A stretch of 5,944 nucleotides of DNA from Paracoccaceae bacterium (GTDB taxonomy: Bacteria > Pseudomonadota > Alphaproteobacteria > Rhodobacterales > Rhodobacteraceae), in NCBI GenBank assembly GCA_030626365.1, contig DAOUPC010000188.1:1-5944 (forward strand), given 5' to 3'. Positions 1 through 5,912 of this stretch are shown here, piece after piece. A model generated the notes under the pieces. That model did no database searches, was not told the origin of the DNA, and saw nothing but the letters and a program-made list of their open reading frames with translations. Both the position numbers and the translations under genes were made by a program. Position 1 is the stretch's first letter. Every line of letters begins with the position of its first letter.

Positions 1-156
1 CATGTGCCGATCATCGTGTCCGGGCCGGGGATTGAACCCGCGCGGGTTGTTCGGCGTGTTGAAACGGTTGATGTTGCGCCGACTGTGGCGGCCTATCTTG
101 GGACCAAAGCCCCCAGTGGTTCGTCCGGCGTCCCATTGGCCGAGGTTTTTCGGTAA
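1..156 (+). CDS. C-terminal fragment of an alkaline phosphatase / type I phosphodiesterase superfamily protein (5' end outside window)
   Basis: Frame 1 is open from the window edge to a TAA at 154-156 and encodes 51 residues. The fragment begins HVPIIVSGPGIEPARVV, continues RRVETVDVAPTVAAYLG, and ends with a PLAEVFR tail. The pattern of 'VP-hydrophobic-GPG', then 'V-TVD-APT-A-LG', then 'G-PL-EV' is typical of the extreme C-terminus of the alkaline phosphatase superfamily (sulfatases, nucleotide pyrophosphatases/phosphodiesterases and PafA-like phosphatases). Members are usually metal-dependent hydrolases of phosphate or sulfate esters, often periplasmic. The metal-binding and nucleophile regions lie outside the window, so neither substrate nor activity can be judged. 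The gene converges on the malonate cluster and has no obvious functional link to it. A sulfatase is the main alternative. Confidence 0.75.
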   Translation, partial: HVPIIVSGPGIEPARVVRRVETVDVAPTVAAYLGTKAPSGSSGVPLAEVFR

Positions 157-174
157 GCATCCGGTTTCTTTTGG

Positions 175-184
175 CCCCCGGGGG
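175..184. repeat. Perfect C5G5 palindrome in the convergent intergenic gap
   Basis: The ten bases are five C followed by five G. They lie 18 nt after the phosphatase-family stop and just outside the larger hairpin at 194-224. With no loop it is a poor hairpin by itself. It may simply reflect base composition, or contribute to a compound convergent termination region. Confidence 0.3.
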
Positions 185-193
185 ATGATTGGC

Positions 194-224
194 ATGGGTC
201 TGCGCATAACGTGCGCAGGCCCAT
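194..224. terminator. Hairpin between convergent genes, probable bidirectional transcription terminator
   Basis: ATGGGTCTGCGCA (194-206) pairs with TGCGCAGGCCCAT (212-224) around a 5-nt loop, giving a 13-bp stem with a single G-T wobble. It begins one base beyond the permease stop codon (226-228, minus strand) and lies 37 nt past the stop of the converging gene. That position suits a shared 3' end. There is no proper T-run on either side: the plus strand continues TTCAGAAAAAC and the minus strand continues GCCAATCATCC. It could therefore be a weak or Rho-assisted terminator, or an mRNA 3'-end stabilising stem. Confidence 0.55.
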
Positions 225-225
225 T

Positions 226-2013
226 TCAGAAAAACACCCCGGACAGGATGATTGCCATGCCGGACAGCCCGACCATGAATTTTGCCAGGGGGGACCGCAG
301 GGCAATCAGGCCATAACTCAGCACCCCCAGCCCCAGCGCCATTCTGAAAAAGGCAATCAAGGCCGCGACAGGTGCCTCGCTTACCCTCAGGATGTCGGGG
401 TTTGCGATCATGCCCAGCGGGATGGCATACAGCCCCACCCCCAGCGCCATTGCCGTCAGCGCAACCTTGATCCAGTTCTCGCCGATCATGCCCGCAGCAA
501 TGAAAACGGCACCGCACACCGGCGGGGTGATGGTTGACAGCAAGGCGAACCAGAACACGAACAAATGCGCCTGCAACGGTTCCAGCCCCTGTTGGATCAG
601 GGCCGGCCCCGCCACGGAAACGCAGATGACATAGGCGGCCGTTGTTGGCACCTCCATCCCCAGAACCAGACAGGCCAGCGCGGTCAGCAACAGGGACGGC
701 CACAGCAACCCACCGGAGCCGGACAATATCAACGAGGTGATTTTCACCCCCAACCCGGTAATCGACAACACGCCAATGATGATCGAGGCGCAAAAGATGA
801 TCGAGGCAATCATGGCAATCTGGCGCGCCGCGTTCAGCAACGCCGAGGATATCCGGCGTGCAATCTGATCCCGGTCAAAGCGCCCCTCGCGGTTGAAAAA
901 CAACAGGGCCGTGCCCGCCAGAATGGCCATGCAGGCGGCGTATTGCGGGGTAAACCCGGCCCCGAACATCCCCCACAACAGCACCGAAAACGGCACCAGA
1001 AAGAAGGCCGACGTGATCAGCACATCGCGGGTTGATGGTTGTTCGCTTTTGTCGATGCCGCGCAGGTCATAGCGGCGGGCATAGGCATTGATGCCCACCC
1101 AGACAGCAAAGAAATACAAAATGGCGGGCAATATGGCCGCTGCCATGATGCCGGTATAGGGCACGCCGGTCAGTTCAACCATCACGAACGCCCCGGCCCC
1201 CATAAGCGGCGGCATGATCTGTCCGCCGGATGATGCCACGGCCTCGACCGCTGCGGCCAGACGTTTGGGATAGCCCAGTTTGGTCATCGCCGGCAGGGTG
1301 ATCGCCCCGGTCGATGCCACATTGGCCGAGGCCGACCCAGATATGGACCCGAACAGCGCCGAGGAAATTACCGACACCTTGGCCGCGCCCCCCTTAAGGC
1401 GCCCGGCGGCGGCGGCGGCAACATTCATGAACCCCTGTCCCGCTTCGCCCGCGTTCAGCACCGCGCCAAAGATCACAAAGATTGAAACGACCCCGACCGA
1501 CACCGCCGTCAGGCTGCCCCAGACCCCGCCCTCGGCAATGGTCAGCGTGCCCAGAAAACTGCGCAGGGGCGTGCCGGAATGGCCGAATTCACCGGGAATG
1601 GCCGACCCGAACAGCGCATAGATCAGCGCCGTGACCGCCACCATTGGCAAAGGCCAGCCGATTGAGCGGCGCGCGGCCTCGATCACGCAGATCAGCAGGG
1701 TAACGGCGACACCAACCTGAAAGTCCCCCTCAAGAAACCCGTACTGGTCGCCCAGCATATCGTGGTTCACAGCAATCCAGAGCGACGCTGAAACCCCAAG
1801 GGCCGACAATGCCACCCCCGAGGCCAGTTCAGCCTGTGACTTGGCCCCGAACACAAACACCCAAGGCAGGATAAACGCCAGATGCAGGGGGCGACTGACC
1901 AGATTGGGCACCAGACCCCAAAAGATCAGCCCAAGATGAAAGACCACCATCAGGGCGGCCAGAACCAGCCAGAGAAAACGCAACGATGTTGCTGGTTGTT
2001 TTGCGATCATCAT
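226..2013 (-). CDS. TRAP transporter permease, fused small (4TM) and large (12TM) subunits, TAXI-associated
   Basis: This 595-residue inner-membrane protein is the permease of a TRAP secondary transporter, which uses an ion gradient (commonly Na+) to import a ligand delivered by a periplasmic receptor. Residues ~12-118 hold about four hydrophobic segments matching the fused DctQ-like part. Residues ~120-595 are the DctM-like part. Conserved signatures include FGSISGSASANVASTGAITLP (221-241), GGQIMPPLMGAGAFVMVE (263-280), EVPTTAAY (454-461) and TPPVCGAVF (496-504). These are characteristic of TRAP permeases, and the GGQIMPP form is typical of TAXI-type fused permeases. The length is at the short end for the fused family, as I recall it. 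The start is an ATGATG pair at 2013/2010. The best purine-rich stretch is six G at 2026-2031, 12 nt upstream, so the ribosome site is weak. It lies 101 bp after the receptor gene, beyond an intrinsic terminator. Malonate as substrate is inferred from the neighbours only. Confidence 0.93.
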   Translation of the reverse strand: MMIAKQPATSLRFLWLVLAALMVVFHLGLIFWGLVPNLVSRPLHLAFILPWVFVFGAKSQAELASGVALSALGVSASLWIAVNHDMLGDQYGFLEGDFQVGVAVTLLICVIEAARRSIGWPLPMVAVTALIYALFGSAIPGEFGHSGTPLRSFLGTLTIAEGGVWGSLTAVSVGVVSIFVIFGAVLNAGEAGQGFMNVAAAAAGRLKGGAAKVSVISSALFGSISGSASANVASTGAITLPAMTKLGYPKRLAAAVEAVASSGGQIMPPLMGAGAFVMVELTGVPYTGIMAAAILPAILYFFAVWVGINAYARRYDLRGIDKSEQPSTRDVLITSAFFLVPFSVLLWGMFGAGFTPQYAACMAILAGTALLFFNREGRFDRDQIARRISSALLNAARQIAMIASIIFCASIIIGVLSITGLGVKITSLILSGSGGLLWPSLLLTALACLVLGMEVPTTAAYVICVSVAGPALIQQGLEPLQAHLFVFWFALLSTITPPVCGAVFIAAGMIGENWIKVALTAMALGVGLYAIPLGMIANPDILRVSEAPVAALIAFFRMALGLGVLSYGLIALRSPLAKFMVGLSGMAIILSGVFF

Positions 2014-2040
2014 GGTGAACCGGTGCCCCCCGAAAGCAGG

Positions 2041-2066
2041 TCGAAAAAACAGATCGAAAAAAACAG
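2041..2066. repeat. Short near-perfect tandem repeat carrying two A/T tracts
   Basis: TCGAAAAAACAGA (2041-2053) is followed directly by TCGAAAAAAACAGG (2054-2067), which differs by one extra A and the last base. On the minus strand this gives two successive T-tracts (T7 then T6) downstream of the terminator stem. A small duplication that reinforced the terminator's U-run is a plausible origin; this is inference. Confidence 0.6.
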
Positions 2067-2089
2067 GCCGGGCAATTTCCTGCCCGGCC
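2044..2089 (-). terminator. Intrinsic (Rho-independent) terminator between TAXI receptor and permease genes
   Basis: Read on the minus strand, GGCCGGGCA (2089-2081) and TGCCCGGCC (2074-2066) form a perfect 9-bp GC-rich stem with a 6-nt loop (GGAAAT). TG and seven T (2063-2057) follow, then CGATCTG and a further six T (2049-2044). This is a textbook intrinsic terminator oriented with the operon. It lies 25 nt after the receptor stop and ends 30 nt before the permease ATG. Because the permease has no other evident promoter, partial read-through is the likely way it is transcribed. That would give excess periplasmic receptor over membrane permease. Confidence 0.88.
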
Positions 2090-2096
2090 AGATCAC

Positions 2097-2114
2097 GCTG
2101 AAGGGTTGTTCAGC
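2097..2114 (-). other. Small hairpin immediately after the receptor stop codon
   Basis: On the minus strand GCTGAA (2114-2109) and TTCAGC (2102-2097) form a perfect 6-bp stem around a 6-nt loop. The stem starts at the first base after the TAA stop (2115-2117). It lies just ahead of the main terminator stem, giving two hairpins in tandem. It could protect the 3' end of the receptor transcript from exonucleases or add to termination. A 6-bp stem alone is modest evidence. Confidence 0.45.
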
Positions 2115-3074
2115 TTATTTTTGTGCGTCGCTCAGGGTGAACCCGGCCTCGGTGTAATATTTTACCGCACCGGGGTGGATCTGACCTTTGATGTTGGCCA
2201 TCAGGTCGCGATCAACGCCATTCCACCACGCGGCAGCCGCGCCCATGCCGGCCTTGCCTTCCCAGTAGGTTTTGGTCAGCGCATAGGCCGTGGCATCGTC
2301 CATCTTGGTGGTGGTATAGGCCACAACCGGCAGGGAGGTGGTGACAATGTCGGTGTCCTGACCGGCATAGGTTCCGGCCGGAATGACCAGACGCGCGCGT
2401 TTGCTTGTCTTGATCTGTTCGTCCGACAGCGACAGAACGGCAACGCCGGTAGAGGCGGCAGCTTCGATCACGTTGGGGGCAGGCCATGAACCGGCGGTGA
2501 CGAAACCGTCAATCTGACCGTTTTTCAGGGCCGGCACCGCGCCGGACAGTTCGACATCGGCAATGGTGACCTTGCCTTCCAGGCCGAACAGCTTGAGGTA
2601 CTTGGCCCCTTCGCGCGCGCCGAACGATCCCTTGCCCAGCAGGACGGTCTTGCCTTCCAGACCGGCGAAATCGGTGACGCCGGATGCTGTGGACATCACG
2701 AAATGCATGGTCAGCGATGGGATCGGGAACAATGCGCGGATCTCGGCGAAGGCCGGATCACCCTTGTCCTTGAACATCGCCTTGCCGCCCTTGGCCAGCC
2801 TGACCAGAACCGGGGGCGTGGTGAACACATAGTCCCCGCCGCGTGCCTTGACCTCCATCACGTTCTGAACCGAGCCCTGGCTTTCTTCGACGGTGACGAT
2901 GATATCGCCGTTCGATCCGGCCTTCATGGCCTCGGCGATCTGAACCGCCATCTGGTAATAGGACGACGTTGTCTTGGCCGATTTATAGGTGACCCGCGTT
3001 TCGGCAATGGCCGAAGTGGCGGCCAGCCCGGTAAGTGCAATGGCGGTGACAAGTGGTTTCACGATATTGATCAT
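2115..3074 (-). CDS. TAXI-family TRAP transporter solute-binding protein (periplasmic)
   Basis: This 319-residue protein is the extracytoplasmic receptor that captures the ligand and hands it to the fused permease downstream. Residues 1-24 form a Sec signal peptide: Lys6, a hydrophobic core LVTAIALTGLAA, and an AIA cleavage site before Glu25. The mature part has the TAXI/NMT1-like layout. There is an N-terminal YYQMAVQIAEAM helix (39-50), EESQGSVQNVMEVKAR (63-78), a GKTVLLGKGSFGAREGAKYL hinge/lobe segment (141-160), KNGQIDGFVTAGSWPAPNVI (184-203), and a C-terminal QIHPGAVKYYTEAGF (298-312) matching the family's HPGA-YY ending. The usual glycine-rich 'GG-YYPLG' ligand loop near the N-terminus is replaced by KTTSSYYQM, so the pocket may be atypical. 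The start is supported by AGGGAG six bases upstream. Known TAXI ligands include glutamate and related dicarboxylates. Malonate is inferred from the neighbouring genes. Confidence 0.92.
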   Translation of the reverse strand: MINIVKPLVTAIALTGLAATSAIAETRVTYKSAKTTSSYYQMAVQIAEAMKAGSNGDIIVTVEESQGSVQNVMEVKARGGDYVFTTPPVLVRLAKGGKAMFKDKGDPAFAEIRALFPIPSLTMHFVMSTASGVTDFAGLEGKTVLLGKGSFGAREGAKYLKLFGLEGKVTIADVELSGAVPALKNGQIDGFVTAGSWPAPNVIEAAASTGVAVLSLSDEQIKTSKRARLVIPAGTYAGQDTDIVTTSLPVVAYTTTKMDDATAYALTKTYWEGKAGMGAAAAWWNGVDRDLMANIKGQIHPGAVKYYTEAGFTLSDAQK

Positions 3075-3080
3075 TTTTAT

Positions 3081-3086
3081 CTCCCT
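3081..3086 (-). promoter_or_regulatory. Strong ribosome binding site of the TAXI receptor gene
   Basis: AGGGAG lies six bases (ATAAAA) before the ATG at 3074-3072 on the minus strand. It is the best Shine-Dalgarno sequence in the cluster and decides the start. It contrasts with the poor site of the permease and is consistent with high receptor synthesis. Confidence 0.8.
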
Positions 3087-3100
3087 GATGATCTTTTGGG

Positions 3101-3139
3101 GGTTCTATCAAGTATTTAACAAAGAAAGAACCATTCTTT
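3101..3139. repeat. AT-rich inverted repeats in the matB-to-receptor gap
   Basis: The 73-bp gap between matB and the receptor gene is clearly more AT-rich than the flanking genes. It contains GGTTCT (3101-3106) mirrored by AGAACC (3127-3132), and AAAGAA (3125-3130) mirrored by TTCTTT (3134-3139) with a 3-nt loop. The two foldings share bases, so they would be mutually exclusive. Neither has the GC-rich stem plus T-run of a terminator. An operator, an RNA processing site or an internal promoter region are possibilities that the sequence does not decide. Confidence 0.3.
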
Positions 3140-3147
3140 GCGGTCAG

Positions 3148-4656
3148 TCACTTATCGCCAGCCAGCATGTCGCGCAGGATATTTTTCTGGACCTTGCCCA
3201 TCGTGTTTCTGGGAAGTTCCGCCAATATGATCAGTTCGCGGGGATGTTTGAACCGCGCCAGCGATGCCGCGACCGCCCGGGCAATGGCATCAAGGTCCGG
3301 CGTGGCATCCGGGGCCGCGACCAGAAACCCGATAACGGATTCGCCGAAATCCGGGTGCGGCGTGCCGACCACCGCGCTTTCCAGCACGCCGGGCTGGTCA
3401 TCCAGCAGCAATTCGATCTCTTTGGGGTAAATGTTGTAGCCCCCCGCGATGATCAGATCCTTGTTGCGCCCGACGATTTGCAGATAGCCATGTTCGTCGA
3501 CCAACCCCAGATCGCCGGTGATGAAAAACCCGTCTTCGCGCAGTTCTTCGCGGGTTTTCTCGGGCATCTGCCAATAGCCTTTGAACACGTTCGCCCCGCG
3601 CACTTCGATCTGGCCGATGGTGCCGTCGCTTAGGCTGTCGCCGGTGGTTGCATCGGTGATCTTTACCTCGACCCCCGGCAATGGAAACCCGACCGTCCCC
3701 GCACGCCGCGCGCCGTCATAAGGGTTCGAGGTGTTCATGTTGGTTTCGGTCATGCCGTATCGTTCAAGGATATGATGCCCGGTGCGGTCGTGGAATGTGG
3801 TGTGGGTTTCGGCCAGCAAGGGCGCGCTGCCGGATATGAACAGCCGCATATGTTGCGTCAATTCGCGGCTGAAACGCGCGTCATTCAAAAGGCGGGTGTA
3901 AAAGGTCGGCACGCCCATCATTGTCGTGGCCTGTGGCAGGTGGGTGATGATCTGATCCAGATCGAACTTGGGCAGAAAGATCATTGATCCGCCCGCAATC
4001 AGCGTCACGTTGGTGGCAACAAACAGCCCGTGGGTGTGAAAGATCGGCAAGGCATGCAGCAGCACGTCACGATCGCTGAAGTGCCAGTATTCCACCAGCG
4101 TGCGCGCGTTGGATAACAGGTTTTCCTGGCTTAGCATCGCGCCCTTGGAACGCCCCGTGGTGCCGGATGTATAAAGGAACGCCGCCGGATCATCTGACGT
4201 GCGCGCAACGGTGTCAAAGCTGTCGGGCATGTTGTCGGCCAGATCCCGCAGGCTGCCGCTGCCATCGCTATCAAGTGTTACCAGTATTGTTTTCGTGGCC
4301 TGCGCAACAGGTGACAGGGCGGTTTGGCTGGCGCTGTCGCACACCAGCAGGCGGGCGCCGCTGTTGTCGATGAAATAGGCAAGCTCATTCGCGGTATAGG
4401 CGGTGTTCAGCGGCAGAAAGATGATGCCCGACTGCACGCAGGCCGCATAGATCGCCAGCGACTGCGGCGATTTCGCGATCTGCACAGCCAGCCGGTCGCC
4501 GGGGGCCAGCCCAAGGTGGCGCAAGGCCCCGGCAAACTGTGCGGTGGTGCGCAGAAAATCATCATGGCTTATCGTGGTTCCGTCAGCCAGATGCAAAAAC
4601 GGCGTGTCGCGCCCGGCGTGACAACCAAACAACGTATCATAAAGGGGGTTGGCCAT
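3148..4656 (-). CDS. matB: Malonyl-CoA synthetase (malonate-CoA ligase), adenylate-forming ANL superfamily
   Basis: This cytoplasmic enzyme makes malonyl-CoA from malonate, CoA and ATP through a malonyl-AMP intermediate. Its 502 residues match the usual MatB length. ANL motifs appear in order: the P-loop YTSGTTGRSKG (162-172), HALPIFHTHGL (201-211), ISGSAPLL (274-281), ERYGMTETNMNTSNPYDG (298-315), TGDLG (380-384), GRNKDLIIAGGYNIYPKEIE (396-415, hinge region), and the catalytic-lysine segment NTMGKVQKNILR (484-495) with Lys488. The ERYGMTET-M-SNPYDG stretch followed by GTVGFPLPGV (320-329) is what I recognise as the MatB signature among acyl-CoA synthetases. Arg299 and Arg255 (PTFYTR) are candidates for contacting the free carboxylate, from memory of MatB structures. 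The gene begins 11 bp after the decarboxylase, and its ribosome site overlaps that stop codon, so the two are probably co-translated. A methylmalonate-accepting MatB is the main alternative. Confidence 0.95.
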   Translation of the reverse strand: MANPLYDTLFGCHAGRDTPFLHLADGTTISHDDFLRTTAQFAGALRHLGLAPGDRLAVQIAKSPQSLAIYAACVQSGIIFLPLNTAYTANELAYFIDNSGARLLVCDSASQTALSPVAQATKTILVTLDSDGSGSLRDLADNMPDSFDTVARTSDDPAAFLYTSGTTGRSKGAMLSQENLLSNARTLVEYWHFSDRDVLLHALPIFHTHGLFVATNVTLIAGGSMIFLPKFDLDQIITHLPQATTMMGVPTFYTRLLNDARFSRELTQHMRLFISGSAPLLAETHTTFHDRTGHHILERYGMTETNMNTSNPYDGARRAGTVGFPLPGVEVKITDATTGDSLSDGTIGQIEVRGANVFKGYWQMPEKTREELREDGFFITGDLGLVDEHGYLQIVGRNKDLIIAGGYNIYPKEIELLLDDQPGVLESAVVGTPHPDFGESVIGFLVAAPDATPDLDAIARAVAASLARFKHPRELIILAELPRNTMGKVQKNILRDMLAGDK

Positions 4657-4664
4657 GGTGGTGG

Positions 4665-4669
4665 TCCTT
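4665..4669 (-). promoter_or_regulatory. matB ribosome binding site overlapping the decarboxylase stop codon
   Basis: On the minus strand AAGGA lies eight bases before the matB ATG (4656-4654). Its first two A are the last two bases of the decarboxylase TAA (4670-4668). This arrangement favours translational coupling of the two enzymes and fixes the matB start. Confidence 0.75.
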
Positions 4670-5912
4670 ATGCGTTCCGGGGCGTGGCGGCCGCGCCCAG
4701 GGTGGTCACTTCGGGTGATGCGGCAACTTCTTGTGCTGCGGCAAAGCGTTCGTGGTTCGGTGATATCAGTGACAGGTCGTAAAGGTAATTGACCATTACA
4801 CCGCCGGATTGGGCGATGCCATTGGCCGACACATCGGCGTTGGCGTGTACCGCATGGATCAGCGCGCCATTGCCCAGATGGAACCGGGCAACCGGGTCAT
4901 AGGGGCTGCCATCGGGGCGTTTGGCGTTCAGCAGGTACTGCGCCGCCTGCTGACGCTGACGTTCGGGGGTGTCGGCGATTGGCGTGTTGGATTTCGCCAG
5001 CCAGCGGCTAAGGCCGGGGATTGGTGACAGGGTGACAAAGGTCTCAAGTTCGGGCAATTCGCGCGACAGGTCGGCAACCACCTGTTTGATCAGCGAATTG
5101 CCAAACGAAATCCCGGCAAGCCCCGCCTGACAGTTCGAGATGGAATAAAACACCGCCGTGTCGGCCCCTTGGGCGGCAATGGCGTCGCGTTCATCGGCCA
5201 GCAGGGCCTGCACCGATTCCGGTACGCCCTTGGTCAGGGCCACTTCGACAAAGATCAGCGGTTCATTCGGCATGGCCGGGTGAAAGAACCCGAAACAGCG
5301 CCGGTCGTCGGGTTGCAGGCGCCGGCGCAGGTCATCCCAGCTGTCAATGGCATGTACCGCCTCGTAGGCGATGATCTTTTCCAGAATATCCGCCGGGCTT
5401 GCCCAGCTGATTGGGCGCAGCACCAGAAAGCCACGGTTGAACCAGGATGAAAACAAGTGCCGGAAATCCAGATCGAGGGCCGCCAGTGCCGGATCATTTT
5501 GCGCCAGCCGCAACAGATCACCGCGCATTTCCACCAGCTGTCCGGTGGCCCCTGGCACCTGATTCAGACGGCGTGCCAGTTCCTGACGCTTTGGTTCTGC
5601 GGCCCCCATGAAGGCGCGGTAGGTGGGTTTGCCCGGGGTAATCTCATACGCGGTCAGGGCATCGCGCACCGCTTGCGGGTTGATGCACAGGTCACTGGCC
5701 AGAAAGTTGAAAAAGGCCCGTTTTTCATCATTGTCACTTGCCGCAAAGCGGTCCAGGATGTGACGGGCCAGCACCATGCCCGATACTTCGCCGGAACTGC
5801 CAAGCAAATCGCGGGACAGTTCCGCAAGGGACCGGCCCGAGCGGTCCGGTTCGGGGGCCGCGCGGTATCGTCGTTCAAATACCGTGGACAGAAGGTCGGC
5901 AAGAAAGCTCAC
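4668..5912 (-). CDS. matA: Malonyl-CoA decarboxylase
   Basis: This enzyme decarboxylates malonyl-CoA to acetyl-CoA and CO2, the second step of malonate use after MatB. The 414 residues show the two-part MCD layout. The first ~150 are a helical N-terminal region (FASDNDEK-like helices, then LNQVPGATGQLVEMRGDL at 116-133). A GNAT-like catalytic region follows, with RHLFSSWFNRGFLVLRPISW (151-170), EPLIFVEVALTKGVPESVQ (217-235), FYSISNCQAGLAGISFGNSL (255-274) and ARFHLGNGA (342-350). His345 of FHLGNGA corresponds to the catalytic histidine of human MCD, and the FYSIS serine region to its catalytic serine. VNYLYDL (374-380) matches the conserved VNY motif. It is slightly shorter than rhizobial MatA. 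The chosen start is GTG (5912-5910). The frame stays open upstream to the window edge, but that peptide (AAGCGHGRKQ) looks non-coding, so GTG is preferred. No strong Shine-Dalgarno is visible. The start is the least certain part of the call. Confidence 0.94.
   Translation of the reverse strand: MSFLADLLSTVFERRYRAAPEPDRSGRSLAELSRDLLGSSGEVSGMVLARHILDRFAASDNDEKRAFFNFLASDLCINPQAVRDALTAYEITPGKPTYRAFMGAAEPKRQELARRLNQVPGATGQLVEMRGDLLRLAQNDPALAALDLDFRHLFSSWFNRGFLVLRPISWASPADILEKIIAYEAVHAIDSWDDLRRRLQPDDRRCFGFFHPAMPNEPLIFVEVALTKGVPESVQALLADERDAIAAQGADTAVFYSISNCQAGLAGISFGNSLIKQVVADLSRELPELETFVTLSPIPGLSRWLAKSNTPIADTPERQRQQAAQYLLNAKRPDGSPYDPVARFHLGNGALIHAVHANADVSANGIAQSGGVMVNYLYDLSLISPNHERFAAAQEVAASPEVTTLGAAATPRNA

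Noticed and set aside
11..793. A 260-codon open frame on the minus strand overlapping the 3' part of the permease gene
   Set aside because: It lies on the same strand in another frame of a gene with clear TRAP permease motifs. Its translation is rich in Arg, Gly, His and Cys with no recognisable domain, as expected for an off-frame reading of GC-rich DNA.
565..1035. A 156-codon plus-strand open frame antisense to the permease
   Set aside because: It is very rich in Gln, Arg, Gly and His, the usual antisense pattern of hydrophobic GC-rich membrane protein genes, with no supporting motif.
3125..3139. AAAGAA/TTCTTT hairpin considered as a matB terminator
   Set aside because: The stem is AT-only apart from one pair each side and is not followed by a clean T-run. 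The genes continue in the same direction with a strong ribosome site.
3101..3147. Possible promoter for the receptor gene in the AT-rich gap
   Set aside because: Several weak -10-like and -35-like hexamers can be picked, but none pair at 16-18 bp spacing convincingly, so no promoter feature is annotated.
2989..3633. A 214-codon plus-strand open frame opposite the receptor start and matB 3' end
   Set aside because: It crosses the 73-bp gap and lies antisense to two well-supported genes. I saw no family motif or good ribosome site for it.
4324..4782. A 152-codon plus-strand open frame antisense to the matA-matB junction
   Set aside because: It is opposite strong catalytic motifs on the minus strand, and its own composition does not resemble a folded protein family.
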